NCBI RefSeq assembly: GCF_009796865.1
Contig: NZ_CP047028.1
Coordinates: 248,001-312,000 of the forward strand
DNA from: Formosa sp. L2A11
Lineage (GTDB): Bacteria > Bacteroidota > Bacteroidia > Flavobacteriales > Flavobacteriaceae
Direction: 5' to 3'
DNA length: 64,000 nucleotides
In this document: positions 54,592 through 63,970 of the stretch, piece by piece
Layout: every line of letters begins with the position of its first letter
Position numbering within the stretch: the first letter of the stretch is position 1
Made by a program: the position numbers and the translations under genes
The notes under the pieces: generated by a model
What the model was told of the DNA's origin: nothing
The model's database searches: none
The model's input: the letters and a program-made list of their open reading frames with translations, nothing else

Positions 54592-54876
54592 ATGAAACAA
54601 TTTGAAGTGTATAAAAACATTAGAAAACGAGCCGTTATTTTTGGTTTACCCATTACCCTTTTTGCGTTAATGATGGTATCTATTCTAGGTTCCTTACTGA
54701 TAATCATTTTCTCGTTGAGTTTTAAAATGATTATAACTGTACTACTTTTAAATGCTACACTTTATGTAGTGCTTACTCGAATTAGCACTAACCCGAGCTT
54801 ATTTCAATTTAGCAAAGCATTTCCTAAAATTATTAGTAACAAAAAACATGTTGACTACGATTATGAACAAGATTAA
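54592..54876 (+). CDS. VirB3-like/TraF-type conjugation protein
   Basis: 94 residues starting FEVYKNIRKRAVIFGLP, with two adjacent hydrophobic segments (about 20-60). The size, the R-x-x-x-x-G-L-P start of the first helix and the position between VirB2- and VirB4-like genes identify a VirB3/TraF (DUF4133-like) inner-membrane channel part. It overlaps the next gene by 14 bp. Confidence 0.8.
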   Translation: MKQFEVYKNIRKRAVIFGLPITLFALMMVSILGSLLIIIFSLSFKMIITVLLLNATLYVVLTRISTNPSLFQFSKAFPKIISNKKHVDYDYEQD

Positions 54877-57265
54877 CCTTTCAGCACATCATCCCATATC
54901 CGATATTCAGGATCACATCATTTTTGCCAATAATGGTAATGTGATCTTCTGCTATGAAGGATATTTACCTGAAATCTACTCGCTTTCAGAAAGGGATTTT
55001 GAAGATTTACATGGCACCTGGTTTCAGACTTTTAAATCGCTACCTGTTGGAACCGTTGTTCACAAACAAGACGTGTACTTAAAAACAGCCTTTACCGCGA
55101 GTCAACTCCCTAATGATACGTTCTTAGAAAAGGCAACACATGCACATTTTAAAGGTCGGGAGCAGATAGAACACAAAAGCTATTTATTTTTTGTTTTAAC
55201 CAAGAATAAAGCACTTAACAGTCCTAAATATGTCAACCCTTTTAAAAATATTTCTAAAAAGATAGTGCGGGAATTGGATGAAAACACCAAAAGCTTTGAG
55301 AATGCTGTTAGAGATGCGATTTCCTTTATAAATAATAGTCGAAAAACAACGTATTACCCGCTTAAACCTCAAGATATCCATGAGCTCACTACAGTGTATT
55401 TTAATGGATTTAATGAGGGATTTGATACAGACATAATTTTAGATAAAAAAAGTGTCAATATAGGTGAAAACCATTTTGATGTCCTAGCCATCAATAGCGA
55501 ACTGTGCTTTGGCGAAAGTGTACAAAGTAGCAAAACCAATGAGAAATTCACGTCTGACGATTTTGTATTTCATCAAGGGTTTGTTGATGGTTTAGGACTT
55601 ACGCTAAAGGAAAACCACATTGTCAACCAAATTCTATATTTAGATGACAAACAAAAATGGCGAAAGCAACTTGACAAAAAAGTAGAGGAGCTTAACAAAA
55701 GTTCAAACTTTGGATCTCAAAACAAGGTTATACTTGGAAAAATTCAGCATATACTCCAGCAGATTAATGCAGATGATAATGCCAGAATAATTCGTGGTCA
55801 TCTAAACATCATCTATTGGCATAAAAATCCTTCTGAATTAGAAAAAATAACCTCTAAAGTTAAAACTGAATTTAAGGAACTGGATATCATGCCTTACTAT
55901 CCGCGTGGGGAAGAGCGTAAGAATTATATTTTAAATAGTTTCTGTTGCTTCTCCTCTAATTTTTCGAATGCAGATGTATATGTTACCGATTTAAAACACG
56001 CCTTATGTTTATTTATAAATAACACCAATTACAAATCGGATAAGCAAGGCATCATTTTTAATGACCGAGAACATAACATCCCTGTTTTAAAAGATGTCTG
56101 GGACGAACATAAAAAAAGAATTAAAGCTAGAAACTTTGCCATTTTCGCCCCCACGGGAGAAGGTAAATCCTTTTTAGCCAATAACATTTTACGCCAGTAT
56201 TTTGAAAGTGGTGTACGACTAGTTATAATAGATCTCGGTGGTTCGTATACCAAATTCGCAAAACTGTATCCTGAAAAGTATACGGTACTGCGTTACGAAA
56301 GTGGAAAAAACCTCGGTATTAACCCATTTTACATTAGTAGTGAGAACGACCTTACACCTGAACGCCTTGAGGATTTATCTGTGTTTTTATTTGAATTATT
56401 TGCTTCAGATTTAAAAGTAACTAAAGCACAATCTGTATCTATCAAGAAAATATTGCGCCATTATTATGATAACACCCTAGACAATCACTCCCTAGATGAT
56501 TTTTACAGCTTTATAGAAGGGGATCAAAAAGACCTTTTGAAAACCCTAAAAATCCATCCCGATTATTTCAACATTACAAACTTTTTGCACATAATGTCGG
56601 AATACGTTGGAGATGGTCTATATAGTTTCCTCTTTGAGCTCAGCGAAGACCAGACCTATAAAATTGAAGACAAGCGATTAATAGTTTTTGAATTAGATGA
56701 AGTAAAGGATAATAAGGAAATTCTATCTGTAATGCTGAAACTTATTAAATCGGCTATACAGCGTACCATTTGGAAAAACCGTGCAGAGAAAGGCATCATT
56801 CTTTTTGATGAATTTGCTAAACAACTCAAGTTTGACAATGTTTTGGAAAGTGTTGAATTTTACTATCAAGCTATTCGTAAACAAAATGGAGCTATTGGTA
56901 TTATTCTACAGTCCATTAATCAGCTTCCAGACAATTCAACGTCGGCTAGTATACTTGAAAACACACAGGTTATCTATAGTTTGAACAATGAAAAAGGATA
57001 CGATGAACTCGTTAAGAGACTTCACTTATCTAGTCACGATTTAAATCAACTAAAATCTATTAAGAACAATCTTTCTGGTCCTCGAAAATACACCGAGATG
57101 TTTATCAAAATCGGAAAGGAAAGCAACATTTTCAGGCTAGAAGTTCCTAAAGAAGTTTACGCTGCTTACCTCACTGATGGTAAAGAAAATGAAGAAATTA
57201 TGACGCTTTATGAGCAGACTCATGATATGGAAAAAGCCATCAAAGTATTCACCTCTAAAACCTAA
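54863..57265 (+). CDS. Conjugation ATPase, VirB4/TraG family
   Basis: 800 residues from MNKINLSAHH; the ATG at 54848 would add five residues. The N-terminal domain is TraG-type (IIFANNGNVIFCYEG, LPVGTVVHKQDVYLKT). Walker A is FAPTGEGKSFLANNIL (about residue 432), Walker B GIILFDEFAKQL (about 645), with a Gln motif IGIILQSINQLPDN after it. It energises assembly of the type IV secretion channel. All motifs are intact. Confidence 0.93.
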   Translation: MNKINLSAHHPISDIQDHIIFANNGNVIFCYEGYLPEIYSLSERDFEDLHGTWFQTFKSLPVGTVVHKQDVYLKTAFTASQLPNDTFLEKATHAHFKGREQIEHKSYLFFVLTKNKALNSPKYVNPFKNISKKIVRELDENTKSFENAVRDAISFINNSRKTTYYPLKPQDIHELTTVYFNGFNEGFDTDIILDKKSVNIGENHFDVLAINSELCFGESVQSSKTNEKFTSDDFVFHQGFVDGLGLTLKENHIVNQILYLDDKQKWRKQLDKKVEELNKSSNFGSQNKVILGKIQHILQQINADDNARIIRGHLNIIYWHKNPSELEKITSKVKTEFKELDIMPYYPRGEERKNYILNSFCCFSSNFSNADVYVTDLKHALCLFINNTNYKSDKQGIIFNDREHNIPVLKDVWDEHKKRIKARNFAIFAPTGEGKSFLANNILRQYFESGVRLVIIDLGGSYTKFAKLYPEKYTVLRYESGKNLGINPFYISSENDLTPERLEDLSVFLFELFASDLKVTKAQSVSIKKILRHYYDNTLDNHSLDDFYSFIEGDQKDLLKTLKIHPDYFNITNFLHIMSEYVGDGLYSFLFELSEDQTYKIEDKRLIVFELDEVKDNKEILSVMLKLIKSAIQRTIWKNRAEKGIILFDEFAKQLKFDNVLESVEFYYQAIRKQNGAIGIILQSINQLPDNSTSASILENTQVIYSLNNEKGYDELVKRLHLSSHDLNQLKSIKNNLSGPRKYTEMFIKIGKESNIFRLEVPKEVYAAYLTDGKENEEIMTLYEQTHDMEKAIKVFTSKT

Positions 57266-57269
57266 TATT

Positions 57270-57854
57270 ATGAAACATTTTAAACGTACTTCAATTTTTT
57301 TTATACTCACCCTTGCCCTTCTATACTGTACAAGAATGGAAGCTCAAGGTATGCCTACCTACGACAACACCAATTTTGTAAGTCTTGTAAAACAACTTAT
57401 AGAATCCGGAAAACAAACGGCAAACATAATAAAGACGGTCGAATTTCTAAAAACTCAAAAAGAGAACATCGAGAAGGTAAACGATGTGGTAAAGCAGCTA
57501 AAAGCTGTACGTGAAATTGGACAAAATAATCAGCACCTGATTACGGCACTTCAAGGCGATTTAAAAGATATTTTGGACAGTCCTTATATAAAACCCGATG
57601 AAGTCGCTCGAGTCTCGAACTCCTTTACGGCCATAGTCGAAAACTCTTTAGATGTCATGGATTTTATAGACCAAATTCTATCTAGTGATTACCTAAAAAT
57701 GAGTGATGCCGAACGCACAGAAATTCTAAATCAAAAAGAAGAGGAATCAAAAGAAATGGTTGCCAGTGTGAGTACTAAAACTAGGCGATACCAAGATATT
57801 ATTTCATTCAGAAAAATGCAGGATAAAATCAATAACCGAGACACCCAGTATTAA
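57270..57854 (+). CDS. VirB5/TraI-like conjugation protein
   Basis: 194 residues from the ATG at 57270, which gives a signal peptide (to MEAQ) and starts 4 bp after the VirB4 stop; the frame is open upstream but inside virB4. The mature part is helical and coiled-coil-rich (VKQLIESGKQTANIIKTVEFLKTQKENIEKVNDVVKQ-type stretches). Length and position fit the minor-pilin/VirB5-like TraI of Bacteroidetes elements. Confidence 0.75.
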   Translation: MKHFKRTSIFFILTLALLYCTRMEAQGMPTYDNTNFVSLVKQLIESGKQTANIIKTVEFLKTQKENIEKVNDVVKQLKAVREIGQNNQHLITALQGDLKDILDSPYIKPDEVARVSNSFTAIVENSLDVMDFIDQILSSDYLKMSDAERTEILNQKEEESKEMVASVSTKTRRYQDIISFRKMQDKINNRDTQY

Positions 57855-57856
57855 AA

Positions 57857-58699
57857 ATGACAACAACTATACTATTAGGAATCGGGCTAGAATACATCGA
57901 TTCGGTGTTTCAAACCATACAAAGCAGTAGTTTCTCGCAATACACGATTGCCGGGATGAAAACACTTGCTGTTATGTTCTTTCTAGTTAATATTTTGGAT
58001 AAATATAATCAAGGCGTCGCGAATAAAGAGGGGTACACTTGGGGATTAAGTCCTGGAGATTTGATGAAAAATTTCGCCGTTGTTCTGTTGGTGATCTTTT
58101 CAACTCAACTACTAGGCTTTTTTGATGCTATCCTCGTTTCTATAGAAGCACAGTATCGTGGAACGGCTCCCGCCCTGCTTCCTTTACAAATGCAAGACCT
58201 TCCGATAGAGGAAGACATCAACTTGATGGATGCCGCTAAAAAAGGTATGACCTTACTTTATGAAGCCTTAGTAACACCTTTGTATGGCTTCAAGATTTTC
58301 GCATTTATTGTCAGTCTCTTTCTTTGGATTTTAGACCTGTTTATTTATCCGCTGTTCTTAGCCGAGCGGTATTTCCTATTAGGGATCATGCAGGCATTTT
58401 TTCCACTTGTAATCAGTTTATCTGTTTTCACAGCCTTTCGGTCTTTGGCATACACTTTTTTCAAATTATATGCTGCAGTCTATATGTTAGTACCTGCTTT
58501 TTTCTTGGTCAACGTGTTTATAAATGCCATTTATACCGAAATCAATACTTCATTTTGGACCAATTTATTTGGTACAGATGTCGGCCAAGGCTTCTTTGCT
58601 CCCGTGGTACAATTGGGATCTGTGGGTTTTATTGTATTTCTAAAATTTAAACTATACAGACGAGCAACCTCCTTTACGCTTAGATTATTTACCAACTAA
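57857..58699 (+). CDS. VirB6/TraJ-like conjugation membrane protein
   Basis: 280 residues with six or seven hydrophobic segments (for example MKTLAVMFFLVNIL, FAVVLLVIFSTQLLGFF, IFAFIVSLFLWILDLFIYPLF). This topology at this position is that of VirB6/TraJ, the polytopic channel component. It begins 2 bp after the TraI-like gene. Confidence 0.82.
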   Translation: MTTTILLGIGLEYIDSVFQTIQSSSFSQYTIAGMKTLAVMFFLVNILDKYNQGVANKEGYTWGLSPGDLMKNFAVVLLVIFSTQLLGFFDAILVSIEAQYRGTAPALLPLQMQDLPIEEDINLMDAAKKGMTLLYEALVTPLYGFKIFAFIVSLFLWILDLFIYPLFLAERYFLLGIMQAFFPLVISLSVFTAFRSLAYTFFKLYAAVYMLVPAFFLVNVFINAIYTEINTSFWTNLFGTDVGQGFFAPVVQLGSVGFIVFLKFKLYRRATSFTLRLFTN

Positions 58700-58710
58700 T
58701 TCTAGTCGAA

Positions 58711-59334
58711 ATGAAAACACCTTATAAAAACATTTATACCATTTTAAAACTCAATAGACTTATAGTTTTAGCTGTCATAATCTGCACATTTCTAACCTGT
58801 ACTTTTTCAGTTTGGATTGCGTTTTCCACCAACAAAAAAGCGCTTAATAGTGCATTTGCCATCAATACCGATGGTAGTATCATTCCGCTAAAACTTGTGA
58901 CTCAAAAAGAAAATTTCAAGATTGAAGCTTTAGCACATTTAGAATTATTTCACACCTATTTCTATAATATTGATGCTAGCAATTATGAGCGTAATTTAGA
59001 GAAAGCACTGTGGTTAGGCAACAGTGCTGTAGATAATTTATACCGACAAAAGAAAGCGGATGGCGTATATAACCGCCTACTTCAATACTCTTTGGTACAA
59101 AAAGTTTTAAGTATAAATTCTAATATTGTTGAAACTGATGGCACATACCAATTTACCACCACTACCATTTTTGAAATTAATAGAGGATCTATAATTGACA
59201 CTTATGAACTGGTTTCTACAGGTCATCTTATGGTCGTGAACAGAAACTTTCCTAACAACCCACACGGATTATTGATAACAGATTATTTTGAAAACACTCT
59301 TAAAAAACTAAATGATGAAAATAGAAAAAAATAA
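58711..59334 (+). CDS. VirB8/TraK-like conjugation protein
   Basis: 207 residues with a short cytoplasmic start (KTPYKNIYTILKLNRLIVLAV), one membrane segment (about 17-38) and a VirB8-like periplasmic domain. The family hallmark is the region NFKIEALAHLELFHTYFYNID with ALWLGNSAVDNLY. It bridges inner-membrane and outer-membrane parts of the channel. Its 3' end overlaps the next gene by 23 bp. Confidence 0.88.
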   Translation: MKTPYKNIYTILKLNRLIVLAVIICTFLTCTFSVWIAFSTNKKALNSAFAINTDGSIIPLKLVTQKENFKIEALAHLELFHTYFYNIDASNYERNLEKALWLGNSAVDNLYRQKKADGVYNRLLQYSLVQKVLSINSNIVETDGTYQFTTTTIFEINRGSIIDTYELVSTGHLMVVNRNFPNNPHGLLITDYFENTLKKLNDENRKK

Positions 59335-60247
59335 AATCGTGTTTGCTACGGTTTTGGCCGTAATCGTCATTTTCCTCATATCATACGCTGTCATGATTAT
59401 GGGAGAAGACGACAATGAAACTGGAAGTCTTCAGCAAACCGAAGTACCTGAATTGGAAGCTAATCAAAAAGAATATAATTCTAAGTTAGACGCTATTAAC
59501 GATCTTAAAGAAGTTCGTGAAACTAATGCACCCAGTATTTACGATGAAAAACTTATTGACTCCTTAGGCTTTTTCGATCCTGAATTACCAGAACGTGAAA
59601 AAGAACGCATAGTAGATAGTATTTATGCTTCAGAAAAAATTAAATATTCAAAAGTAAGCTATCAAAATTTAGGTCAGAAGCACTTCAAACCTAAAATAGT
59701 TCAGGTCGTAGATTCTATAGCTATAAAAAAGAACCAACAGATTGCAGCCAAGGAACTAGGTTTAGAACATCAATTATTTTTTGCAGCTTCTCCAAAATCA
59801 AACGATAATTATATAACCGCAAATACCGATACATCTATTTATGTTGTTGTGGATGGAGATCAGGTAGTTAAAGCGAACAGCAGATTACGGATGCGGTTAA
59901 CTGAAGCGGCTTTAATTAATAACAAAATTATGCCTAAAAACATGCTTGTCTTCGGATTTATAACCTTTCAGACGAATCGTGCTTTAATTAAAATTAAGAC
60001 CATTAATCATCACCAAACAGACCTAAAGGCATTCGATGTTCAGGATGGCAGTGAGGGTATTTACATTGAAAATAATTTTAGAGGTGAAGTTTCTACTGAA
60101 GTTATAGATGATGTACTTGGTGATATCAATATTCCCAGTGTGCCTCAAGTAGAAAGTATTACTAAGGTTCTAAAACGCAATAACCGGAACATAAAAGTGA
60201 CGGTTTTAAACAATTATAAACTCATTCTAAAACCAACAACGTTATGA
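59312..60247 (+). CDS. VirB10/TraM-like conjugation protein
   Basis: 311 residues with one membrane segment (about 9-29), a Glu/Lys-rich linker (about 35-130), and a C-terminal VirB10-like beta domain (VVVDGDQVVKANSRLRMRL, NMLVFGFITFQTNRALIKI). It is shorter than typical TraM, mainly in the linker. It overlaps both neighbours (23 bp and 4 bp), indicating tight coupling. Confidence 0.85.
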   Translation: MMKIEKNKIVFATVLAVIVIFLISYAVMIMGEDDNETGSLQQTEVPELEANQKEYNSKLDAINDLKEVRETNAPSIYDEKLIDSLGFFDPELPEREKERIVDSIYASEKIKYSKVSYQNLGQKHFKPKIVQVVDSIAIKKNQQIAAKELGLEHQLFFAASPKSNDNYITANTDTSIYVVVDGDQVVKANSRLRMRLTEAALINNKIMPKNMLVFGFITFQTNRALIKIKTINHHQTDLKAFDVQDGSEGIYIENNFRGEVSTEVIDDVLGDINIPSVPQVESITKVLKRNNRNIKVTVLNNYKLILKPTTL

Positions 60248-61098
60248 GAACTTATATTTTAACACCAATACTAATACTCGCTTTACTTCTTTCAATGACG
60301 AGTTTAGCACAAAGCTCCATACATAAACCTATACCTCTGGATACTATTTATGCCAATGACACTAAAAATGTAGCGCTCTTTTTTCCTGAGCCTATTCGTC
60401 AAGGCATAACTGGTGCCGATCATTTTGTTTTTACCTTTAACCGTGAAACTCAAAACTATTTAGGTTTACTACAAGCCAAACCAGGAATTGACAGTAATTT
60501 ACTGATAATCAATCAAGACGGTTCAATTTTTTCGTATATTGTAAAGTATAAAAGAGAGTTATCGCAATTCAATTACTTTATTCCATTGTCTAATAGCATT
60601 GGAAATGAAAGACCTGAAACGCTTAATCCAAAACCTATTGATTCTGTTGAACCTAAAATTAATAGTAGAGATTATTACTACCAAAGGTTCTGTCGTTACC
60701 TTTTTAAAAGGCAACAACGTATTGGTAAGATTAAAAAACAATATCAAGGGATAGAACTCAATGTTGAAAACATAGTTTTTGATACTGAAGAATTGTATTT
60801 CGTGATTCAGGTTAAAAATAAATCAAGCTTAGATTACGATTTGAATTTCTTGAAGCTTTCAGTTGAAACCCGACAAAAAGGAAAACAAAAATCCTTACAA
60901 CGCCTATACCTCGAGCCTATTTACATAGAGAATATGCCGTCAAAAATTGCCCGATATAAAACGACCAAACTCGTGTATGTATTACCCAAGTTTTCGTTAT
61001 CCGATGACCGGAGAGCCGTATTAGAGCTAAATGAAAAACAAGGAGAACGCAACGTAGAATTAAAAATATCGCACCGATTTATTAATCATCCAAATTAA
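60244..61098 (+). CDS. VirB9/TraN-like conjugation protein (DUF4138)
   Basis: 284 residues with a signal peptide (to SLAQ, residue 23). The N-terminal VirB9-type domain has NDTKNVALFFPEPIRQGITGADHFVF and the C-terminal domain has VENIVFDTEELYFVIQVKNKSSLDYDL. This is the periplasmic/outer-membrane core component. Last channel gene in the visible operon. Confidence 0.87.
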   Translation: MRTYILTPILILALLLSMTSLAQSSIHKPIPLDTIYANDTKNVALFFPEPIRQGITGADHFVFTFNRETQNYLGLLQAKPGIDSNLLIINQDGSIFSYIVKYKRELSQFNYFIPLSNSIGNERPETLNPKPIDSVEPKINSRDYYYQRFCRYLFKRQQRIGKIKKQYQGIELNVENIVFDTEELYFVIQVKNKSSLDYDLNFLKLSVETRQKGKQKSLQRLYLEPIYIENMPSKIARYKTTKLVYVLPKFSLSDDRRAVLELNEKQGERNVELKISHRFINHPN

Positions 61099-61105
61099 CA
61101 ACATT

Positions 61106-61471
61106 ATGAAACATCTCATCTTTATCATTTCCGTCCTTATGTTTTTATCTTGTTCTGAAACCAAAACATATTCCCCAGCTGAAACCGCAAAACTTGTGGC
61201 CACAAGTTTTTATCATGACGATGCACCAACAATGAAAAAACACACCACGGCTGCAGGTTATTCAAATTTGCTTAACATACAAGCTCTATTTCTAGAAAGT
61301 GACTCTTCCAAAATGAATTTTAAGATTATCGACGAGGCTGTAGATGGCGATGTTACTTGGATAAAATACAGTACGGATTACGATCCTACTCCAGGAGTTT
61401 TTAAATTAATTCAAGAGGATAATCAGTGGAAAGTTGATATGGAGGGACCTCATAAGCGGGGGCCTTTTTAA
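61106..61471 (+). CDS. Small lipoprotein of the tra operon
   Basis: 121 residues with lipobox FLSCS (Cys 16) and a cystatin/DUF4878-like alpha+beta domain (ETAKLVATSFYHDDAPTMKK..., then IDEAVDGDVTWIKYSTDY, then VFKLIQEDNQWKVDM). It follows traN by 7 bp and converges on the SRAP gene (3 bp apart). Small lipoproteins at this place in conjugative operons can serve in surface or entry exclusion; nothing in the sequence proves that. Confidence 0.65.
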   Translation: MKHLIFIISVLMFLSCSETKTYSPAETAKLVATSFYHDDAPTMKKHTTAAGYSNLLNIQALFLESDSSKMNFKIIDEAVDGDVTWIKYSTDYDPTPGVFKLIQEDNQWKVDMEGPHKRGPF

Positions 61472-61474
61472 TCA

Positions 61475-62212
61475 TCAAAACAACGCATTAAACTCTGGGT
61501 AATACACACGCTCTATAATACTTGAAATATTACTATCTTCTTTAGGGCTGAATAATGCCTTACTAACTGGATATGTTTCTAATAAAGATTCTGGGTAACT
61601 AAATTTGAGGATATCTTTTACGTGATTTTCATGAGTGTCATTTGCCAACCAATACCCTGACTGTTCTTCATCTAATAATAAAGGTTGTCTATTTTTTTTG
61701 TTATGAATTTTAGCAAATAAAGGAGAAGCTTCCTTTGTTAAGATTGTAAATGTTATAAAGGTATCTATTACACTATATAATCCAGCAAGGGCCATGGGAG
61801 AATCATCTTCATTTTTAAAATGATACGGATACTTTTTCCCTTTATATTCATGTGGTTCAAAAAAACCTGATACTGGAATTATGCAACGTTTTTCCAATAT
61901 CGCGTTTTTATAGACGAAATGCTGAAACGCTTTTTCGGAACGTGCATTTAAACCGCCTCCAAATTTTACTGCTTCTTTATAATAACTTGTAATCTCGTCT
62001 TTATTCTTATTTTCAGGGACGATACCCCACACACCTGGGGCCAATACCTCTGATTTTTGTTGAGGAATCACTAACATATTTGGATGTGCAAAACCATTTA
62101 AATGATATTGTGGTTTATCGAAATGATCTACTAAAGCTGCATCACTTATTTTAACACCAAATCTTTTTTCTAAGGTCTTAACTTTTTTAGTTTGTGAGGT
62201 GTGGAAACACAT
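61475..62212 (-). CDS. SOS-response-associated peptidase-like protein (SRAP, HMCES/YedK family)
   Basis: 245 residues with the invariant catalytic Cys at position 2 (MCFHTS), the Asn context GGLNARSEKAF (about 95), and the conserved CIIPVSGFFEPHEYKGKKYPY (about 123) with Glu and His. SRAP proteins form a covalent thiazolidine link to abasic sites in single-stranded DNA and protect them. It is likely in one operon with the upstream nuclease gene (39-bp gap). Confidence 0.92.
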   Translation of the reverse strand: MCFHTSQTKKVKTLEKRFGVKISDAALVDHFDKPQYHLNGFAHPNMLVIPQQKSEVLAPGVWGIVPENKNKDEITSYYKEAVKFGGGLNARSEKAFQHFVYKNAILEKRCIIPVSGFFEPHEYKGKKYPYHFKNEDDSPMALAGLYSVIDTFITFTILTKEASPLFAKIHNKKNRQPLLLDEEQSGYWLANDTHENHVKDILKFSYPESLLETYPVSKALFSPKEDSNISSIIERVYYPEFNALF

Positions 62213-62251
62213 GGTTGGTTATTGGTAAAGTTAGATTTTTCTTATTGAAGC

Positions 62252-63214
62252 TTATAATTCAAATTCTGCCCATAAAGGATAATGGTCTGAAATATGGTAG
62301 GACAAACTAAGTTTAGACAAATCCCTATTTACCAAAGCCTTGCCCACAAAATCGTAGTTACCCCCCTTTATAAATTCCATTGATAATTTAGGTTGATTTT
62401 CAAGACCATTAAACCAAGCAATTTGGTCGTAATATTTTGTTTCATTAAAAATGGATCTCGTAACATTTTCATTTTGTAGTTGTGGCGGCACATAAAGGCC
62501 TTCTGAGAAAAAGGTTTGATCTAAAATATCACCTCTTTTATCAATATTAAAATCCCCTAACGCAATTAGGTTTTGATGATATGCATTAATGTCTTTAGCC
62601 CAATCTGCTAACCATTTTGCAATTCCTTTTAATTCGTTTACTCTATCACTTGATTTTTTGCCATATAAAATATGAAGTGTAATTAAGATGAAGGTTTGAT
62701 GGTTAGATTTAAAACTTACAGCATAAGGAGTTCTTACAAACTGTTCTGTTAATGCCTCCTGTGATGCTGTTTTCACCCATTCATTTGGCACTACTAATTC
62801 TCCCGCAAGTCCCGACATTTGCACCCTTCTTGTATCGAATAAATACGCCATGCGTTCCCCATTACCAGAGTCTCCTTTATTTACATCTGATAATATTAAG
62901 GACCAATTGTTTCCTAAAATTTTTAAAGTGTCTCGAAGGGCTCTGATATTTGCTTTTACTTCTTGTATAGCAATAACGTCAAACCTTTTTATGATTTCTG
63001 CGATGCATAATATGGCATGTAAGTCGCGTTTGGGGCTATCATCATCATCGCTTACCCATTTTCGTGTTAAATTGCCAAAGGCTCTTATATTCCAACTTGC
63101 AATTAGTAAATTTTCGTCTAACTTCTTTGAAGGGATTTTATTATCCAGGTCATCTTTTAATAGTTCAATATTTTTTTGAACATCAGTAGGTGGTATGTTA
63201 TCTATAGTTGGCAT
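62252..63214 (-). CDS. Endonuclease/exonuclease/phosphatase (EEP) family nuclease
   Basis: 320 residues with the DNase-I/ExoIII-like fold. Catalytic motifs are intact: SWNIRAFG (Asn about 42), IAIQEVKA (metal Glu about 81), LILITLHILYG, ALGDFNID (Asp/Asn) and the C-terminal HISDHYPLWAEFEL (Asp-His). Whether it acts on abasic sites, duplex ends or RNA cannot be told. It is transcribed with the SRAP gene and has no signal peptide. Confidence 0.87.
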   Translation of the reverse strand: MPTIDNIPPTDVQKNIELLKDDLDNKIPSKKLDENLLIASWNIRAFGNLTRKWVSDDDDSPKRDLHAILCIAEIIKRFDVIAIQEVKANIRALRDTLKILGNNWSLILSDVNKGDSGNGERMAYLFDTRRVQMSGLAGELVVPNEWVKTASQEALTEQFVRTPYAVSFKSNHQTFILITLHILYGKKSSDRVNELKGIAKWLADWAKDINAYHQNLIALGDFNIDKRGDILDQTFFSEGLYVPPQLQNENVTRSIFNETKYYDQIAWFNGLENQPKLSMEFIKGGNYDFVGKALVNRDLSKLSLSYHISDHYPLWAEFEL

Positions 63215-63493
63215 CGCTTAAAAATAAAACTATTATTTCAATCAAACAAATACAATTCACTGAAAAACAATATTTTAACTAACATATTAATGTGATTATA
63301 AGTTAAAAAATACTGAATTTTATTTAAACAAAGCAGGTAATCCAGAAGGCTCGAGCCGACTGCGAGCGGCACTTGGGTGATTTGGGGAGTAAGCACGTTG
63401 CCTTAAGCATAAGTGCGCCCCATAGCTATGTTTACACGGGCTGGCGCCGTTTTTGCTTTTATTTTTTTACCTTTCATTTGATGTTCAAGATAA

Positions 63494-63551
63494 GTGCCTG
63501 TATTGGCATAACGTGTTGTCCGGGACGGCAACGCATCTTATAAATACAGGC
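63494..63551. repeat. Inverted repeat with inner hairpin
   Basis: GCCTGTATT and AATACAGGC, with partial extension outward (ATAAG/CTTAC-like), enclose a second hairpin GTGTTG/CAACGC around CGGGAC. A folded RNA or single-stranded DNA form is likely. Confidence 0.55.
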
Positions 63552-63819
63552 TCTTACTTACTAGGGGTTTAGGTTGATGGCATCGCAACATTATTCATTG
63601 TACATTATGCTTTATTTATGCCATTGTACTAAAGCCCATTATGTAGACACGTTATCATGATTATAATAGCAAAAACTGTGACAGCTGTACGCCCAAAACC
63701 TTTGTTCCAATTTTAGTCAATTTTTAATCCAGATTATATACACTTAAGGATTATACGGAGTTTGAATGATTGTGTTTTGGGTGGCGCCCATTGTGCCCCG
63801 CAGGCTCGCATAGCAAGAA

Positions 63820-63970
63820 GTAGCGGTTGTACCCCAATTATATATTACACGTACTGCATTACATATTTGCTTTACAGTATGTCTTAATTTGATACCTTGT
63901 ATAGGGCTGAATGGTATTTAAATTATGCAGTACGCCTACCTTTTGGGGTTTGGGGTACAAAAGTAGCTAC
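63820..63970. repeat. Nested inverted repeats forming a branched structure
   Basis: Outer pairs GTAGC/GCTAC (63820, 63966) and TTGTACCCC/GGGGTACAA (63827-63835, 63952-63960) enclose CGTACTGCAT/ATGCAGTACG (63850-63859, 63925-63934). Inside are two hairpins, ACATA/TATGT and ATACC/GGTAT. No reading frame spans it. The pairing pattern is a long stem ending in a three-way junction. Confidence 0.65.

Noticed and set aside
62752-63179. Plus-strand frames of 64 and 109 codons
   Set aside because: Antisense to the EEP nuclease, whose catalytic motifs are intact.
63494-63655. Integron attC site
   Set aside because: ATAACGTG/CACGTTAT resemble core boxes, but the RYYYAAC/GTTRRRY consensus is not met and no integron integrase is present.
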